In this document: piece by piece, positions 1-14,800 of the stretch
Position numbering within the stretch: position 1 is the first letter of the stretch
Layout of the letters: each line of letters starts with the position of its first letter
Assembly: GCA_036877525.1 (NCBI GenBank)
Contig: JAZGTH010000005.1
Location: 4,296,001-4,360,000, forward strand
Source: Chromobotia macracanthus
Taxonomy: Eukaryota > Chordata > Actinopteri > Cypriniformes > Botiidae
Direction: 5' to 3'
Length of the DNA stretch: 64,000 bases
Notes under the pieces: model-generated
Database searches by the model: none
What the model was told of the DNA's origin: nothing
Seen by the model: only the letters and a program-made list of their open reading frames with translations
Translations under genes and position numbers: made by a program

Positions 1-2984
1 CAGATACTTAGCATTAAACCTAAAAGAATGGTTTCAGAGCGAGGAAATGTCTTTGCAAGTGAAGCTTGCACATGGCTAAAACCATTTCTGGTTCGCTGTC
101 TTACGATTTTCCCCAACTTAGTGAGATGGTAGAATACTATTACTGTTATTAGAAACTGTGTAGAAAATACAGACATACATTCTCCAGATGCTTGTTACAC
201 AGACATCTTGGCATTGCAATACACTTAGCAATGTTTTTCATCCTATGAAACCTTGTTCCTCATGACTAAACATAAAGCATGAATGTTTTGGGGAAGAAAT
301 GGCAGCTCATGATTCATAGACCATTCACAGAGGGAACTGTCAGGTTTCACAAAGTATTATGTCTGAAGGATATTAAACTGTTGGACGTTTCTGACAGAAC
401 ATGTTAGATATTTCCATATATGCATTGAAATCTGTCAATATACAGAAAGTGTGCTGAATATTTGGGATTATTATGGTCCTGTGGAATTCCCTGCATGCCT
501 GTAAACTACTGTTACGGGCATCTGGTTCACATTAGCCAGTTTTTACAGTCTTCTTGCCCATTATGAATGTAAATTGTGAGGACCGATAAAAAACACTTGT
601 CTTTTCTTTATGTATGATATTAAGGGAATTTTGATGGTGCCATTTGTTTGTATTTGCTATCTGTGTTGCATTAGCATCTAATTCACTAAAGACTATGCAA
701 ATCAATTAATGACAAACATGACAATCTTTTCCACAACTTGATCATGTTTGTGTTCCGTGAACACTTTTGTTAATTGAAGGCAAATAGCACAAATAGAGGC
801 AAATAGAGTCTGTAAGACTGTAAGCTCCAATCTATAATGTGCCTATTTAACATACTGTAGTAAAGAGACATGCTTGTGTTGAAAAGAATGACAATTGCTT
901 AATTTAAATACTTCAGTTAATAGCCTTATTTATGTGCATTTTGTGGCTGGTTTAACCTAATTGTAGATGGTTACTGAATAAGATACAGGTTTCTGTGTGA
1001 AAATACCATGCACAGAAGGAGCCCAGCTGTTGAATTTGCCCCTTGCTATAGTTGCAAGAAGAAGGAAAAGTATGCAAAAAACTGAATTTACATACCTGCC
1101 TCAAAACAAAGCAAATGTAATTAGGAGTGCCCTGCCCCAACACATACCGTATGCACAATTCTATTAATTATTCAGAGACTTTTGCTACTGCATCTATGGT
1201 CTGATGAACATTCATTCAAGCTTTAAGTGTCTAAGGTCTTCACATGCAAAACAGGCAGAAGGCTGAACCTTGGGAGGTTGGGGTAACAGTATGGTAATGG
1301 AAATCTACAAATTCATTAAAAAGCTGCATACTAACCATGCATGCCATGACTTACTGCACAAAATCAATTAAACACTAACATAAGCCAGTCCCAACGCCCA
1401 TCAACTCTAGTGCAACTGTATTTCCAAATACACCAAAACCAGCTCTGGATTCCTGCAGTACTTACGCAAGGAGAAGGGTTGGGGGTATGATACAGTATGT
1501 GGTAATAATTGAAACAATATAGTATGTTGCCTGGGACTCGGAAGCCATGGGGAATGCAATGCTTTAAAGCAGAGATTTGATTGGTGGGCCAGGTGGGTCA
1601 ACAGCGAATAGTGTAGCAACTACAACAAAGATCTTTCCTGTTCACAGAGCTTATGCCTCAGAATGGTCATTCTTCATGTGTAAGAGGCACTTGTGCCTTG
1701 CTAGTCATCGTACCGTCACGCCAACATGAGTGTATCATCAAAAACACTTACAGTACGTCTTGTACAGCTGCGTTCCCTAAAGACCTGGTCGTTTATCAGC
1801 ATCCTCATGCATATCTTCCATATATTTTCCTGGCAAGCATTTATTTCTGTCTGTATCTGTCTTAAAGTCTGTCCTCTTGCTCTGTAATAAAACATTATTC
1901 TTACACTTATATCCCTTCCACACTATCATTCTGGACTGAGTGAAACCACAGCAGAACTTTGGTGATCATTTTAAACACAGCACTTAATAAATACTCCTCA
2001 TTGTGTAGCAATTACAAACCCCAGCAGAACAGTGTTAGTAAGCAAATTAAAGTTATGTGTTTTGAGGATTAATTAAGGACCTTGTATTATATTATTTCTC
2101 TAATTCTTATATTAAACCACTTGTTCAAGGGTTCAATCGTCAGCTTTGGCCCCCTGCTGGTAAATGCTGTAACTACATCAATATGCAGCTGAAAAGCATC
2201 TCTCTTTATTGACTTAAGAGTGTAGGAGACACAAACAGCACCCATTTTGTATGACCCAATGCATTAATTATCCAAAGAGCGCAAATAAATCAAGAAAGCT
2301 CCAGATAAATCATCAGTGACATGCAAGCTCAGTATTGCATTTCCCATTACAGACAGATGAGCTTGACCAGACCTTCACAGAAATGTTGTGTTAGGGAAAA
2401 CCATGATGTTAAGTGCTTCTTTACAATCTGTGTTTGGTTTGTAACTCGTTTCCCTTGTAGCTTGCGGCCTTGTGGGATGGCTGACTGCAGTGGTTCAGAG
2501 GGCCCCTGGAGACTTCAAGCCTTTGAAGAGGGTTGAGTAGCGAGACCGAGCTCAAACCATCCAGCAGCCCTCAAAGGGATCGCTGACGTTAGAGGAGGAC
2601 GCTATGAATGACACATGTTCTCCGAGGGGCTGGTGAGGAACAGGCTGTGGCCTGCTGCTCTAAACTCCTGCTGTGACGGAGCAGAACACAGAGGAACTTC
2701 AGAAGATCAGAAAGCTAATGTAATTTCATTGGGTAATGTTTTAGATAATCTTATGGGTTGGTTATGAGGAAGGAGAGAAAAACAGGGTGAGACAGAAAGG
2801 AATTCTGCATACACCTTGTATCTGTCTTGGGTGATTCGTTCACAAGTGCAAAAGGCTAGATACTGTTTCAAAACTTTTACTGATCTGATCACTCACACCA
2901 CATTTGGAGGTAGTCAGAAACACATGTAACCACATTATGCTGAGGTGTCCTATCCAGAAGAATTTTTATTGCTCTCATGAGACT

Positions 2985-3096
2985 TTACATTTATGCATTT
3001 TTAACTGACTTATAGCACATACAAGGTATGCATTTATGTGTGTTCTCAGGGAATTGAACTTATGACTTAACATCAGCTGAGCTACAGGAAGAGCTA
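2985..3096 (-). mobile_element. tRNA-derived SINE copy, degenerate
   Basis: Read on the minus strand, CTGTAGCTCAGCTGATG (A-box-like) is followed by an AGTTCAATTCCC B-box-like motif and then a short tail. This is the layout of tRNA-derived SINEs of carp-like fishes. It is not a tRNA gene, since no acceptor stem or cloverleaf can be drawn. Confidence 0.65.
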
Positions 3097-5740
3097 TAGA
3101 GCTACAGAGCTTCAGCGTTAATGTGGATGCCAAAATTTAGTGTAGGTCAAAATTTGCCCTTATGTTACATTGTATAGCTCCTAACATATCCAAAGCACAT
3201 CAGCAATTATTTGAGACTGTTTGTTTTTATGCAACAGAAAACAGAACAGTAAAAGAAGAAGAACAAACGTTCAGTTCCGTGTTTTGATGGACATATTATT
3301 CAAATAATGATTGCTGACAGGGCTATTTCTTAAAAACCTGATGATACAGTAAATTTCACTGGTATAGAGAAACTGTCTTGAGAAATCTCAGCTGCTAAAA
3401 TGTTATTTCATTTTGTTCAGTTTGCAGTTATAGAGTGCAAAGAAATTACACCTGGATTTAACTGCCATTTCATGGAGGACCCTATAGATTATCACATGCA
3501 TAATGGTCATGGGGTTATTATTGAAAAGTAGAAGACATTTAGTCAGAGTGGTCACAAAAATGTTATCAGGGAGAATTTGTTCTTCATTGGACTTTTTCAA
3601 TCAATGCAACACTTTCATGCTAATTAAATGTTTTGGCATTTGGTCAATAGGTTCTTATTACTTACTACACTAAACAGACAACCTGTAGTTTGATTTAACC
3701 TTACTAACTCACAGACTGTGACAAGGAATGAAAAACTCCAGCTAATTAAGGTTTTCAGAATTTGACAATGGCCCTCCAGAGTTAGAATTGGCCACCCCTG
3801 GTATATAGGTAAGCTCTCTCCTTTGAGAATTGAACAGTTTTATTTTATTATAAGAAACAGATTTAAACATACTTTTTGTTATATGAAGTTCCTAAAACAG
3901 CATCTTGGAAACCTTTAACCATGCCTTCATCATTTATTTTTGCAAGCTCTGATATTATCCTTAGCAATATGACAGAGTCAGACATTTTATTCTAAAATTA
4001 ACCTTTTGCATTTGAAGCACACTCAGCTTTCTGCATCCCTGGAGAGAAAAAACATTTACATCACTAATTACATGACCACACAGCAAAATTCTAAGCACCT
4101 TAAACTCATTGAAATGAACACATTGAAATTAAAACTGCTCTGTATTCAGTAATTGTCAACTTCATAAAGTGGAGGGGACAAAATCAGCCATGGCAATGGT
4201 GCCCCTCTACAGGTGAAAATTTATCAAGCGGGGCTACTCTGAGAATAAACTATATACTCTGTCAATCTTGCAGCAAATAGCAGATGATTCCCTGTCAATC
4301 CCTGACTCAATGGTGCACAGAGATGGGATTTAATTGAGCGATTTCTAAGGACGCAACCTGGCACCTTAGACTCGCCAGTGCTTGTGTTAGATCGAGATTG
4401 ATTAGAAAGCTTCAGCTTTAGAGTTGGTGACAGTGAGAGTGTCAATCCGTGTGGGTGTTTCTCTTCCTCAGTCTTTGTTTTCTTCCCTGCTTGTTCTTAT
4501 TTGACTGAGGACAGACTTTAAATGCCATTGATAGGGAGACTGAAAGTTCCTGTGATTTTAGCAACCGGCACAGCTGAAGTAAGAGATTGTTCACCACAAG
4601 TGTCAACCCCTATTGTCTCGCAGTAACATGGCATAGTCCTTGGAGAGTTTGTGGGTGCATCTCTATTCTGCTGTTTCTCTCCATGTCCCTCATTTTATCT
4701 GTCCTTGGATCCTCTCTGGAACCTTTCTTCATTCTTTATTCATTAGCTTCTCTCTTGCCTTCACTGTTGTCTTAATGTTGTTATTTTTATAAAGAGGTTA
4801 GAACATTCTGCCCATTAAAGGGACTTATCAAATAGTAAATAACTTGACTTGCTGTATTTTTGTGTATATTGTAAATATTAATATCTTTTTATTGAAAGGG
4901 GAAATGAACTGTAATTTATGTGCTACTAGCAGCACAGAACAGAATGACAGTCTGTTTGTTTGATTATATTTTGCATGTTTGCAACTTCAGATCAGCTAAT
5001 CCTGTTTTCTATGATTTCACACTTTGTAGTATCTCAATGACACAAGTATAGAGAAAAGCAAGATGCAGGAGGTGAGGTATAATAAACAGGCTGACAGAAG
5101 ATTCAGGCAGACACTGCAATACCCACAAGAACAAAATAATCCTTATATTTTTTTAAAAAAGGATGTGGGCTTGGTGGCCAGTATTATGAGCCAAGAGTTT
5201 TTGCCATCCTCAAGGGTGACAAGAGGAAAAGAGTTTGTTTCCCCACATCAAGGGCAGAAAAATGTGTCAGGGCAGTTCTTTTTACAAGCTATCCAACTAG
5301 TGCAGAGCCAGCCATGAAACAGGCATCAAACCAAGCGAAACTCTTCTCTGGATTTCTTATCCTTGACTTTCATCCACTTTTCTCTTGCTCTGACCCTCAT
5401 TCCTGAGTGATGATACTTCTGCTGCTGTTGCTATAACAAGCTGCTGATAGTTTGGCCCTGGCGAGACTCTCAGTGGGGCTCTGACAGGTAACTCCCCTGG
5501 CTGTCTTTTGCCCCAACCGACTACCATTAATCCCTTTCCCCTGCTTGTAAAGCTCCTCATATGGAAGCTGTTAGCACTTCTGATGGAGGCCAAGGAGTGT
5601 ACCGTGAGGGATCTTGCTTTTAATTACACAATGGCTCGTTCTCTCCCTCACAGAGACATGGTCCCCTGGTCACCATTAGTCTGGCCAGCTTGCATCACTC
5701 ACCATGTGGTAATGTATGGGGACTGTATTTTTCTTTCTTG

Positions 5741-5815
5741 AAGGAATATTCACCCAAACATTAGTTAATGACAGTTGTGTCATTATTTACCTTCATGTTG
5801 TTCCAAACATGTTTC
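5741..5815 (+). mobile_element. solo terminus of a fish MITE family
   Basis: The sequence GGAATATTCACCCAAACAT, then CATTATTTACCTTCATGTTG and TTCCAAACATG, matches the terminal inverted repeats of the elements at 7459 and 26671. I do not find the opposite end nearby. Confidence 0.55.
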
Positions 5816-7458
5816 CTGTTTGAAATTTTGGGGTTTTGGTGTAGGTTGTCTTTTATTATTAATGATTATTAATAAAAATATAAATTACTGTCCATCACAT
5901 AAAACTTGGCTACATAAGTCTGGGAATACAGTAAAGTATGAAAATGAGTAAATAATAGCAGGATATTTAAACATTTTTGCATTGACTGTAGCTAGGCTCC
6001 TGGAGGGCAGTCTACAATACGTCTCAGATATGCACAGGTTGCCAGACAGTTAGGAGCTGTCAGCAACAAAGTGTATTAAGTGGGATTGACTGGGCAGAGA
6101 TGTTGCAAAGCCCCTAAATAATTCACACACCTCAACAACACACAAACGTCCAGCCTAGCAACTTTTTCAAAGCTGCATTGTCAGTGTAAGCCACAGGTCA
6201 TCAGCTCACACATATTGCGTTTTGCTCCTCCGTTCTCACGCCTTCAAGCCCAGTTAACGAACAGCAGACACACACCATGGCGACTTCCCATGAGGATCTT
6301 TGGGGTCAGCCTGTAGCAAGACAGTGGGGTTGTTTGGATGATGGTGCAGTCCTGCTTTGATTTTTCGCTGTAGTGATCTGCTTTCGTAAGCCCAAAAATA
6401 ACCTTGCAGCAACTTTTTCATTCTCGGTGGGTAAATGCCATGAATAGACATCTATTTAAAGATATGTATTTGTAATGAGTCACAAATGTATAATACTTAT
6501 AAATCTATGCATGTCTTTATGAAGAAAATAGAAATAAAAAAACTTGTAAGTTGTCATATATAGGAATTTTGAGAACTGTGATATAAGCAAATGCTATTAT
6601 AGGTCTGCTTTTATATTTTAATACTATTTTCAAATGTACATTTCTTTTTAAATTACATTTGAATATGTACAGTTTAGTTTTAGTTTTTTTGGGCATATTT
6701 CACTTGCAATAAATGTTTTGCACACATGATTGGATGCACACAGTGCCATCCGTCCTATACACTATGCAAGTTTACAATTAGTGTGTCACAAATCACACAC
6801 TATGCTATATGATTGCTATACTATTGCCAGTGGATTTTAATAGTGTGCAACTGTGCATTTGCTGTTTCTTTCATAGCTTTCAATTTACACAATTAATTTC
6901 TTTCTACATGCACAAAAGTGTGCGCATCTCCATCACATTCTCCATTACTTTGGTCATTGGTTGGAGCTTTGCACAGACAGGATTAATAAGCGTTTCTATC
7001 ACACCAGGCCCATGCTAACATGTTATTAGACACGTGTAGATAAGAGAGCAGGGAATATAAAAGAAAACATGAAGCAAGTCTCCTTTAAATGAAAAGGAAA
7101 GGCCTTCATATGACAGCAGTTTGAAAGCCCCAGGCACCAATAAGGTGATTTCAAGGAACTTCATCAGACAGGAGGGACGGCTGATGATGGCTACTGTTGT
7201 AAATTGATCTATTTATATGCTGTCCTCTATGAAAATAATTAGCAAGGTTGTTGCCGGTGGAGTCGTCTGATGACCTTCTCTGTCTCAACCTGCCACAATG
7301 TGCCCCTCAGATATAAACCGCAGCAGCACGAGCATTAATAAACTAACTGCATAGAGGACATACTGTGTTTGCACTAAAGAGTTGTCAGTTGAGAAAGAAG
7401 CCTGTCGCATATACACAGACCTGTTTAATGTGAGCAGACTGAGTGGTTATTTATTGTC

Positions 7459-7772
7459 AAACAGTTTACCCCAAAATGAAAAGTCTGTAATTTACTCACC
7501 TTCACGTCATTCCGAAGCCTTTTAAATTTTACACAAAATGATGGTTTATAGTGAACACATCAATCAAGCTCCAAAAATGACATTAAACCTACTATAACAA
7601 TTATACAAACCTTGAGCTCTATATTCTTTTTGACATATAAGTCTTCTAAAACCATACGACAGTCCGGTAACAGTTTAAGGAACAGACCAAAAGCACTGTC
7701 CAGGTTTGGAATGACATGATGGTGAGTAAATAATGATGGAATTTTTATTTTTGAGTGAACAATTCTTTTAAA
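7459..7772. mobile_element. non-autonomous DNA transposon (MITE) with inverted repeats of about 60 bp
   Basis: The left end has CAGTTTACCCCAAAATGAAA ... TTTACTCACCTTCACGTCAT. The reverse complement of the right end has TTGTTCACTCAAAAATAAAA ... TTTACTCACCATCATGTCAT. The two ends pair over about 60 bp with mismatches. The interior of about 190 bp has no coding capacity. An open frame of 73 codons inside it is fortuitous. Confidence 0.75.
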
Positions 7773-10700
7773 TTTAAGCAATTTTAGTCTGAAAAATATC
7801 TGAGTTAATTTTAAGGTTCTCTGTATAGGGTTCTCAAGCCTATTCTCATCTATCGTAAGCTAATTACATTTTTTAATTTTTTATTGTACTGTGCCATGTC
7901 TTTTTTACTCACAACACATTTTGCTAATTCAGAATTAGAATGCAGGTGGTGGCATCAACCATCGGGTACTTTGTAGTGCCAAGTTTTTTCATTTAAAATA
8001 CAGCTAATATATCTATTATGTATCTATTTTTATTTAAAAGATCTGTAAGCTAACACAATACTAGGATGGTGCAAAATATCTCATCCAGAAACTTCTACAT
8101 GTCTAGCTTCTTGTGAAGGCCATTTAATGTTTTTGGTGAGGTGGTGGTGAAGATGATATTTTGAATGGAATGGAAAGCATGCATGTTCATAACTCAACAC
8201 CTGGGCCACATACCAAATACCACAACAACATATTCTCTTGCCCCAAATGTCCCTTTCTAGCTTTTGTGAAAGGTGAAATAAAACTATAAAAAAATAAGAC
8301 TTTTAAAAAAGTGCAGCTCCCCTGCTTCATCTCTGCAAAACCCAGAACTTATTTACAATTGACCTTTTTAATCAACATTAAGATTTCAGGGTTAAATTTA
8401 TATGGATGTGTAAGGGAAAATGTACATTGTTAGAGTTGGGTCTTTTTTATCACATTTTAAATGGTCAAATGTTTAAAATTATTCACTTATTTTAGTATAA
8501 ATATTCCATGTGGTCTCTCAAGTAATATAAGACCATAAAAGCTGCAACATTTATTAGCAAAGTATTGTTTAAGGTAAATGCTCTTTAAATAGTTTTAGAT
8601 GGAGTATATAATGTCACAGAAAACAATTAAGTATTTAATGACATCTACCAGATACATGAAGTTATGTAATGTATTTAGGGTACAATAAAATTATAATTGA
8701 AATTATCGTGCTATGACTTAATTCTTAAAATTTTTTACATCATTTTATTTACCAAACACTAACACCATGAATACTGGCCAAGGCAAATTATACTCTCATA
8801 CTAAAAAGGTATCTAATTTACAACTTAGTATTCCAAGTGTCTGTCAGTAATTGCTTTCCAATATTGCACAGAGCCTCGGGGCTTAGCAGAGCCCCTCAGT
8901 GACAGTGTGTTAGTAGAACTAATGTATGGAATAACAAATGCTTACAAGAGACAACAGCCTGCAGCTTTTTAGTGGGGTTCATGTGCAGGATAAATGAAGA
9001 AATAAGGCCAAACAGAATCCACATATAGCAGAAACCATATACAGGGATGTCTATTTAATATGTCATGTGCAGGGTCAGCCAATCACAAGCTGTTTTATAT
9101 GGTCATGTGGCATACGTAGTCAGATTAAATTGCTACACCAGCTGCATTTGCTGTTCGCAGTGTCAGTCTAATTGGCTGACTGTATTAGGCCAGTTGTGAA
9201 GTGAGGGATTTTGATTCCCTCAGTCTGTTTATTTCTGAGTGAAAGGCTTTTTGGAAGATTCTTGGTCAAAGTCTGACAGATTAAACTCACAGCTGCAAAT
9301 TAATGGTTAAAGAAGGGCATGTTTAGATTGCTCAACACAAAAGCAAGCAAAATTTTAATATAACAAAATACTTTTTTTCCAAGTTCATTGTAGACCCCAT
9401 AAAAACTGAGATTGGGGTTCAGACATAATCTGGGTTAGGAAAATAAAACAGTGCAAGAAAACTGGACAGACTTAACTGATCTGAGGTTGTGTAATTGTAA
9501 TTGGTTGTGATATTTTTCTTACTCCTTAATCTGCATGTCCTCACAAAGTTCACATAATTATACAGCATTCACCTACAGTAAATGTACTGTGACAAGCTTA
9601 ACAGTAGTGACACAATCCTGCTCAAGGCAAGGCATTTTTTATGTGTCGTGCATTGTGCCTGCAGAACCCTTGCTTTTGTTAATGAAAACAACACGGACGT
9701 GTTTACTGTTTAGTAAGGCACCTGATCACACCAGCAGGTGTTGTGGCTATTTTTCTGTCTGTCTGAAATGAGCTTTTGGCACTGGGGAAACTACAACTAT
9801 GGAAAATTCTAGATACATGCAAAGTTTATATGACTAGTGCGTCAACAGCACTAACATGTGAGTTATTGGGGAACTGGAACAACAATTATAAAATGAAAAT
9901 TATATTCAGTCATTGTCTGTTGAATGACAACATGAGTTATTGGCCCATGAAGATGGAGGACATCTTTTATATTGTAGTGTTTCTTCACCTAGCTGAAGCT
10001 GACAGCGATATAGAGATTTGGTAGAATACAACCATGTTCCAAATGATCCTTCAGTGTCAGACACAACAGTGTTTGAGTTATGATTGGAATATAAGTTTAC
10101 AATACTGCCAGGAACATAACACAGAGGAAACTCAGCTTCCTTTGATCTGCAGTCTTTGAATACAATTGCAGTGAGCAATTCATCTTTAAGGGTCGTAAAT
10201 CGTAAATGATGTTTCTGGCCTGTCTCATATCCTCAACACACACAAATGCACAGGGATATACTGCCATTTTAGAACTTGCTACATTGGAAATAGAATAAAA
10301 GCAGGCACTATTAAAAGGTTTGGAAAACTGTCAATTAGCAAGTATTAATTTGATTTATAAAATGATTTATACTGTATAGCACTTTCTCTCCTGTCTTGAT
10401 CTTTCCAAGTACACAAGTAAGAGAACATATGTTTTTTATATGTATTTTATATATATATATAAGTTTTGAAAGCGCAACATAGCCACAGCGTTTCCAGTTT
10501 TTTTGGGAAAACATCTTATTGATGACATCTTATATAATTGATTACTTATATTTGTCTGCATATTACGCTGAGAAAGGAAAAAGATTTTTATATACAAATC
10601 AAACAAATAAAAATAAAAACTTTTCAAATAAATATTGCAGAAAATGTCATCAGAAACTCTAAGTTTGATTCTTTAAACGTATTATGAAGTCTGTAAACTG

Positions 10701-13700
10701 AATGCTTTATGAAGGTGCTAATTTTAGTTCAAAGCTGCATATTAAAGAATAAAATAATTTTAATATAACTCCAGGCATGTTTGGCAGTATTAGATAAAAT
10801 CTTGAAAATCAGGGTGATTGTATTGTTTCCAGTGCTCGCAAGCACACTAATAATAAACTGCTTCATAACTTACCCTCCAGTATTGAGCAGAGCTGATATT
10901 TACACAGATATTTGCACGTTCTAAACTTGAACATCATGAACTTGATGTAGCCACATCTTGTTAAGCTCCATGTTCTTGATCAATCAAATCCTGCCCCCTA
11001 TTGGCAGGCCACATGGTGGCCCAAAATTTAAGGTGCATTCAGAATCTTCTTTCCTTCAATCCTTACCGATGGTGCTAAGATCACAAACACAATGACTTCA
11101 AATGCTTCTGAAGTTGCTGGTTTTTGGTAGGCCTCTAGGCTATAATGGCAGAAGTACAAAAGTGTGAAAAACAAAATTCAGAAAAAAAAATAATCTTGTA
11201 TTTTTCTTTATTACAACTATTTAGCATTTCCACTCTGCATGAAGACTATAAAAATGGAAACATTTGTGAAGTGTAAACAGGTATAAATTGTTGCTGCTCC
11301 CTTAGTAATTTTCACTTTTAAATTAAAATTCTCCTCTTAAGTATGTAGTTCACCACTCAAAATTAGGTCTAATTGCTGCAGCTAAACGAGTTGTTAATTT
11401 ATTATTTGGCCCTTAAAATTAAGCTTTTCTTAACCAGCTTTAGCTCTGATCTCTGTATATACAAACACAGGTAAACGAAGGAATATTCAGTCAGAATATT
11501 TGTTTAGCCTGATCTGCCCCAATCCTCTGTCCACAGAGATCAAAACACAATGTCTGTAGTACATCCTGGCACCATCTAATTAAAGGTATATGTTAATATA
11601 TAATTTTAACTAATAGTGCAACCTTGTAAGATCTAACACTAGCTAACAAGATCTTGGACAACATTATGGCTAACAAGAGCAATTCATTCTAAAATGTTTT
11701 GTGCCCAGTCTCAGTGTTTTCATTTTTCTGCATGTTATAAATTGACAGACAATGTCTCAGTATATATGAGACAGGTGTAAGACAAATGTTTCAAGTCAAA
11801 TGAATAAGATTAATAGAGAGGACTGTTTGTCAGCACACAACTAGTTTAACAACACCAACTGAACAACATTCATTCAAAACTTAATCCTTCACACTTCCTG
11901 GACTTGCCAGGTGAGCCGAGCCGTGGAAACTCAGTTTTTCATTAGCCAAACAATCACAATGGGTACTAAAATAAAACATAACATAAACAAAAAAAATGCA
12001 ATCTTATTAAAAAATACAGGAAGTGTGTTGACACTTGCTGCATATTTTTAAGTGGTGATTTAAAGCATGGTTTGTTTGTAATAATTAAAAATTACAACAG
12101 TTTGTTTAACTGTGAAAATATTACTGACATCAACATCAAAGAAACATTCATGTTCTGAAATCATTTAGTTGCCAGGTCACTAGAGATTGGCAAACTCACG
12201 TAGGTGAACACACATCAGTAGAGTGACTGATGATCCAATGCGCGACACCTGTTTATCCAGGCATTTGGTTATGATAATAATGAAATTAATCTGTGATGAC
12301 TGCATTTAGTTGAGCGATTTCACAGTTCACATCATGCATGCTAAATTAATTTAATAATGTGGGCTGCCATTTGCTAATTTGCTCTGATGTGATATCACTC
12401 TATGGAGTCAAGTGCATCTGTACAAATGAAGTATATACATCTTCATCATAATTACAGAGGTTAAAATATCAAGTTATATCAAATAAGAATATACTGTAAA
12501 TAATAAGTTTAAATCAGAAGAGCAAGGATCATGCCAAATAATAGCAGGGCTTAAACAATCTTAACTGGTTTGGGATGAATTGTTCCCATTACTGTCTAAT
12601 TTCTTTTGAACTTTGTAATTCATTTTAAATGTGACCAGGAGTAGATGAGAGACATTTGACACAATGTTGCAAATGTTATGAGGACACAGTGTGTTGTTCA
12701 ATTGTAAAACCCTCCCAAACGTTTACGTGGTATCCAAATGCAAACTGCTAAATGCATCAATTAATAAAATGAGTCTACTGTATGTACGGTACACTGTTAA
12801 TATGATCAAATCTTTATCAGTTTAAAATGGCACTTACTGTACTACAGGCTATGTTGCACATGAGGTAAAATACAGTAACATTTTCAAATAAAACTGTTTA
12901 CATTTCCTGCGATGATTTTAATAATTCAGTGTCCCAGTTGAAATAAAGCACTATTGCATGGTGCAATAAAAACCATGGCACACACAACTGTTGATGCCTA
13001 TTTGATTATCCTGTGACAAATAAACTGTCCCTCCTCAGACAGTCCATTTGCAAGAATCATCTTGGCTCTACTCAAAAACACAAATGTTTTTGACATTAGC
13101 AGTGCGCACAAGAAAACTTGAAGTAGTTAAATAAACAGCAGCAGACAGCATCGCCCCTGTCCTTCACGAGTTCCTTTATAACTTCTTGATTAGTCTGGTA
13201 TTAAACAGAGATGAAACAGAGTGTGGAGAGAAAATCAGGAAATGACTTTCTGATGAAGTGCGTAATACTTCCTGGAAATGTTGCACCTACTCTGTGCTCA
13301 CTTGTATTTTAATCTCAAAGTCTGGAAGATGGAACAAACATAAGACATATGGATGATAATGCCGCCGCTTCGCCTAATTGGTGCTCCATTCAGCCTTGAA
13401 GCATTTGATTTAAAGACCAAATAGTCTTGCTGATTGGCTTTCTGCTACCATCTGCAAGAGCACGTGCTTAAATCGTTAAAACCAGCAAATATGTTCTGTT
13501 ATTCAGAATCCTCACAACAGCCGTACAAAGATACCTTTGCTAGTGACGAAATTATTGGTAATATGTTACAAATCCATTAGCACAAGCCTCTTAGTTCTCA
13601 CATGTCGATCTCCCCTGTCTGCTGCCCAATTATATGTTTGTCTTAATGCTCCTTTTGATGGCCTCTATGGTAACTGATGAATATAATAAATGGCATAGTG

Positions 13701-14670
13701 GCCATGTACTGTTTCTTTCTTTATACTTTTCAAACCAGCTATTACCCATGTGAACAAAGTACAATGTTGACGGTGTCTGTCTTTGAAATGCATTGTCACA
13801 GCTGCAGTAATTTCACAGAGTTTCACAGTCCACAGAGTTTCGTAATTTCATTGATTTTCCTGGGAACATATACACGTTCGGAAACAGAAACTTAAACGTA
13901 GGCAAGATAAGATTTTCAGGTGTAACAAATTACTGTACATTTCTGGCTTCAGAAGACTAGGAATATACAGTAGAGCATGTGTCTTATTTTGATGTTTTGA
14001 AGCTCGAATGACATGTTCACTTTAAAGTGTCATTGTTTGGAAGGAACAAGTTTTCAGTGATAGGAGGATGAATAATGACAGATGTGTTTTTTTGAATGCA
14101 GTTTCTTTAAACAATCTGTTTTTTCAGTCTTGTATCTATAAGTCCAGTTTATTTAAAATTCATCTGTAAAGATGCTCAATAAAGAAAATTATATTTCAGC
14201 ATGAGCATAAGGAATTTAAGCCAGTAGCTTGTACAACATTGTTCCTCACAGAGTGCTAACAGTGCTCCATTGCTAACAGTAGCAAAAGAAACAGCTGAAA
14301 TGGGAAAATATCTCTTTTTGTTTTGTACAGCAGCCAAAACAGAGACAACAAATGAAATAAACACAATTAAGCACTTACGGATGGCCTTGTTGTCATCCGT
14401 TTGAAAAGACTGTGTTGAAAGCTTAAGTCTAAACATGAGCATTCACTCTCACTTTAAAACATTTCTGGAGAAGACTTGGAATTTATGAAATCCACTTGAA
14501 CAACTGTTGGCCGTTTATTATTGGGCACCACTTAAGAAGAAATAAATTGTCAAGGCTATACAACCACAGGAATTTTATTTTTAACATTTTGATTTATTCA
14601 GAGCATTTAATGAATTTATCTAAGAAATCTGGCATCCAGAGAACCAGCGTCACCACCGACCGCAGAAGCA

Positions 14671-14800
14671 CATAGCATAAGCATGGTGTTTGCAACACCA
14701 AGATTGTGGGTTTAATACCCCAGTATCACACACAATGGTAAATATATAGTTTGAACGAAGTCTCTTTTGATCAAAACATCAGCCAAATGAATAAATGTAA
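14671..14800 (+). mobile_element. tRNA-derived SINE copy, strongly decayed
   Basis: The A-box region (CATAGCATAAGCATGGTG) has decayed. The B-box-like GTGGGTTTAATACCCCAG and the tail CAGCCAAATGAATAAATGTA match the other copies in this window. Confidence 0.6.
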
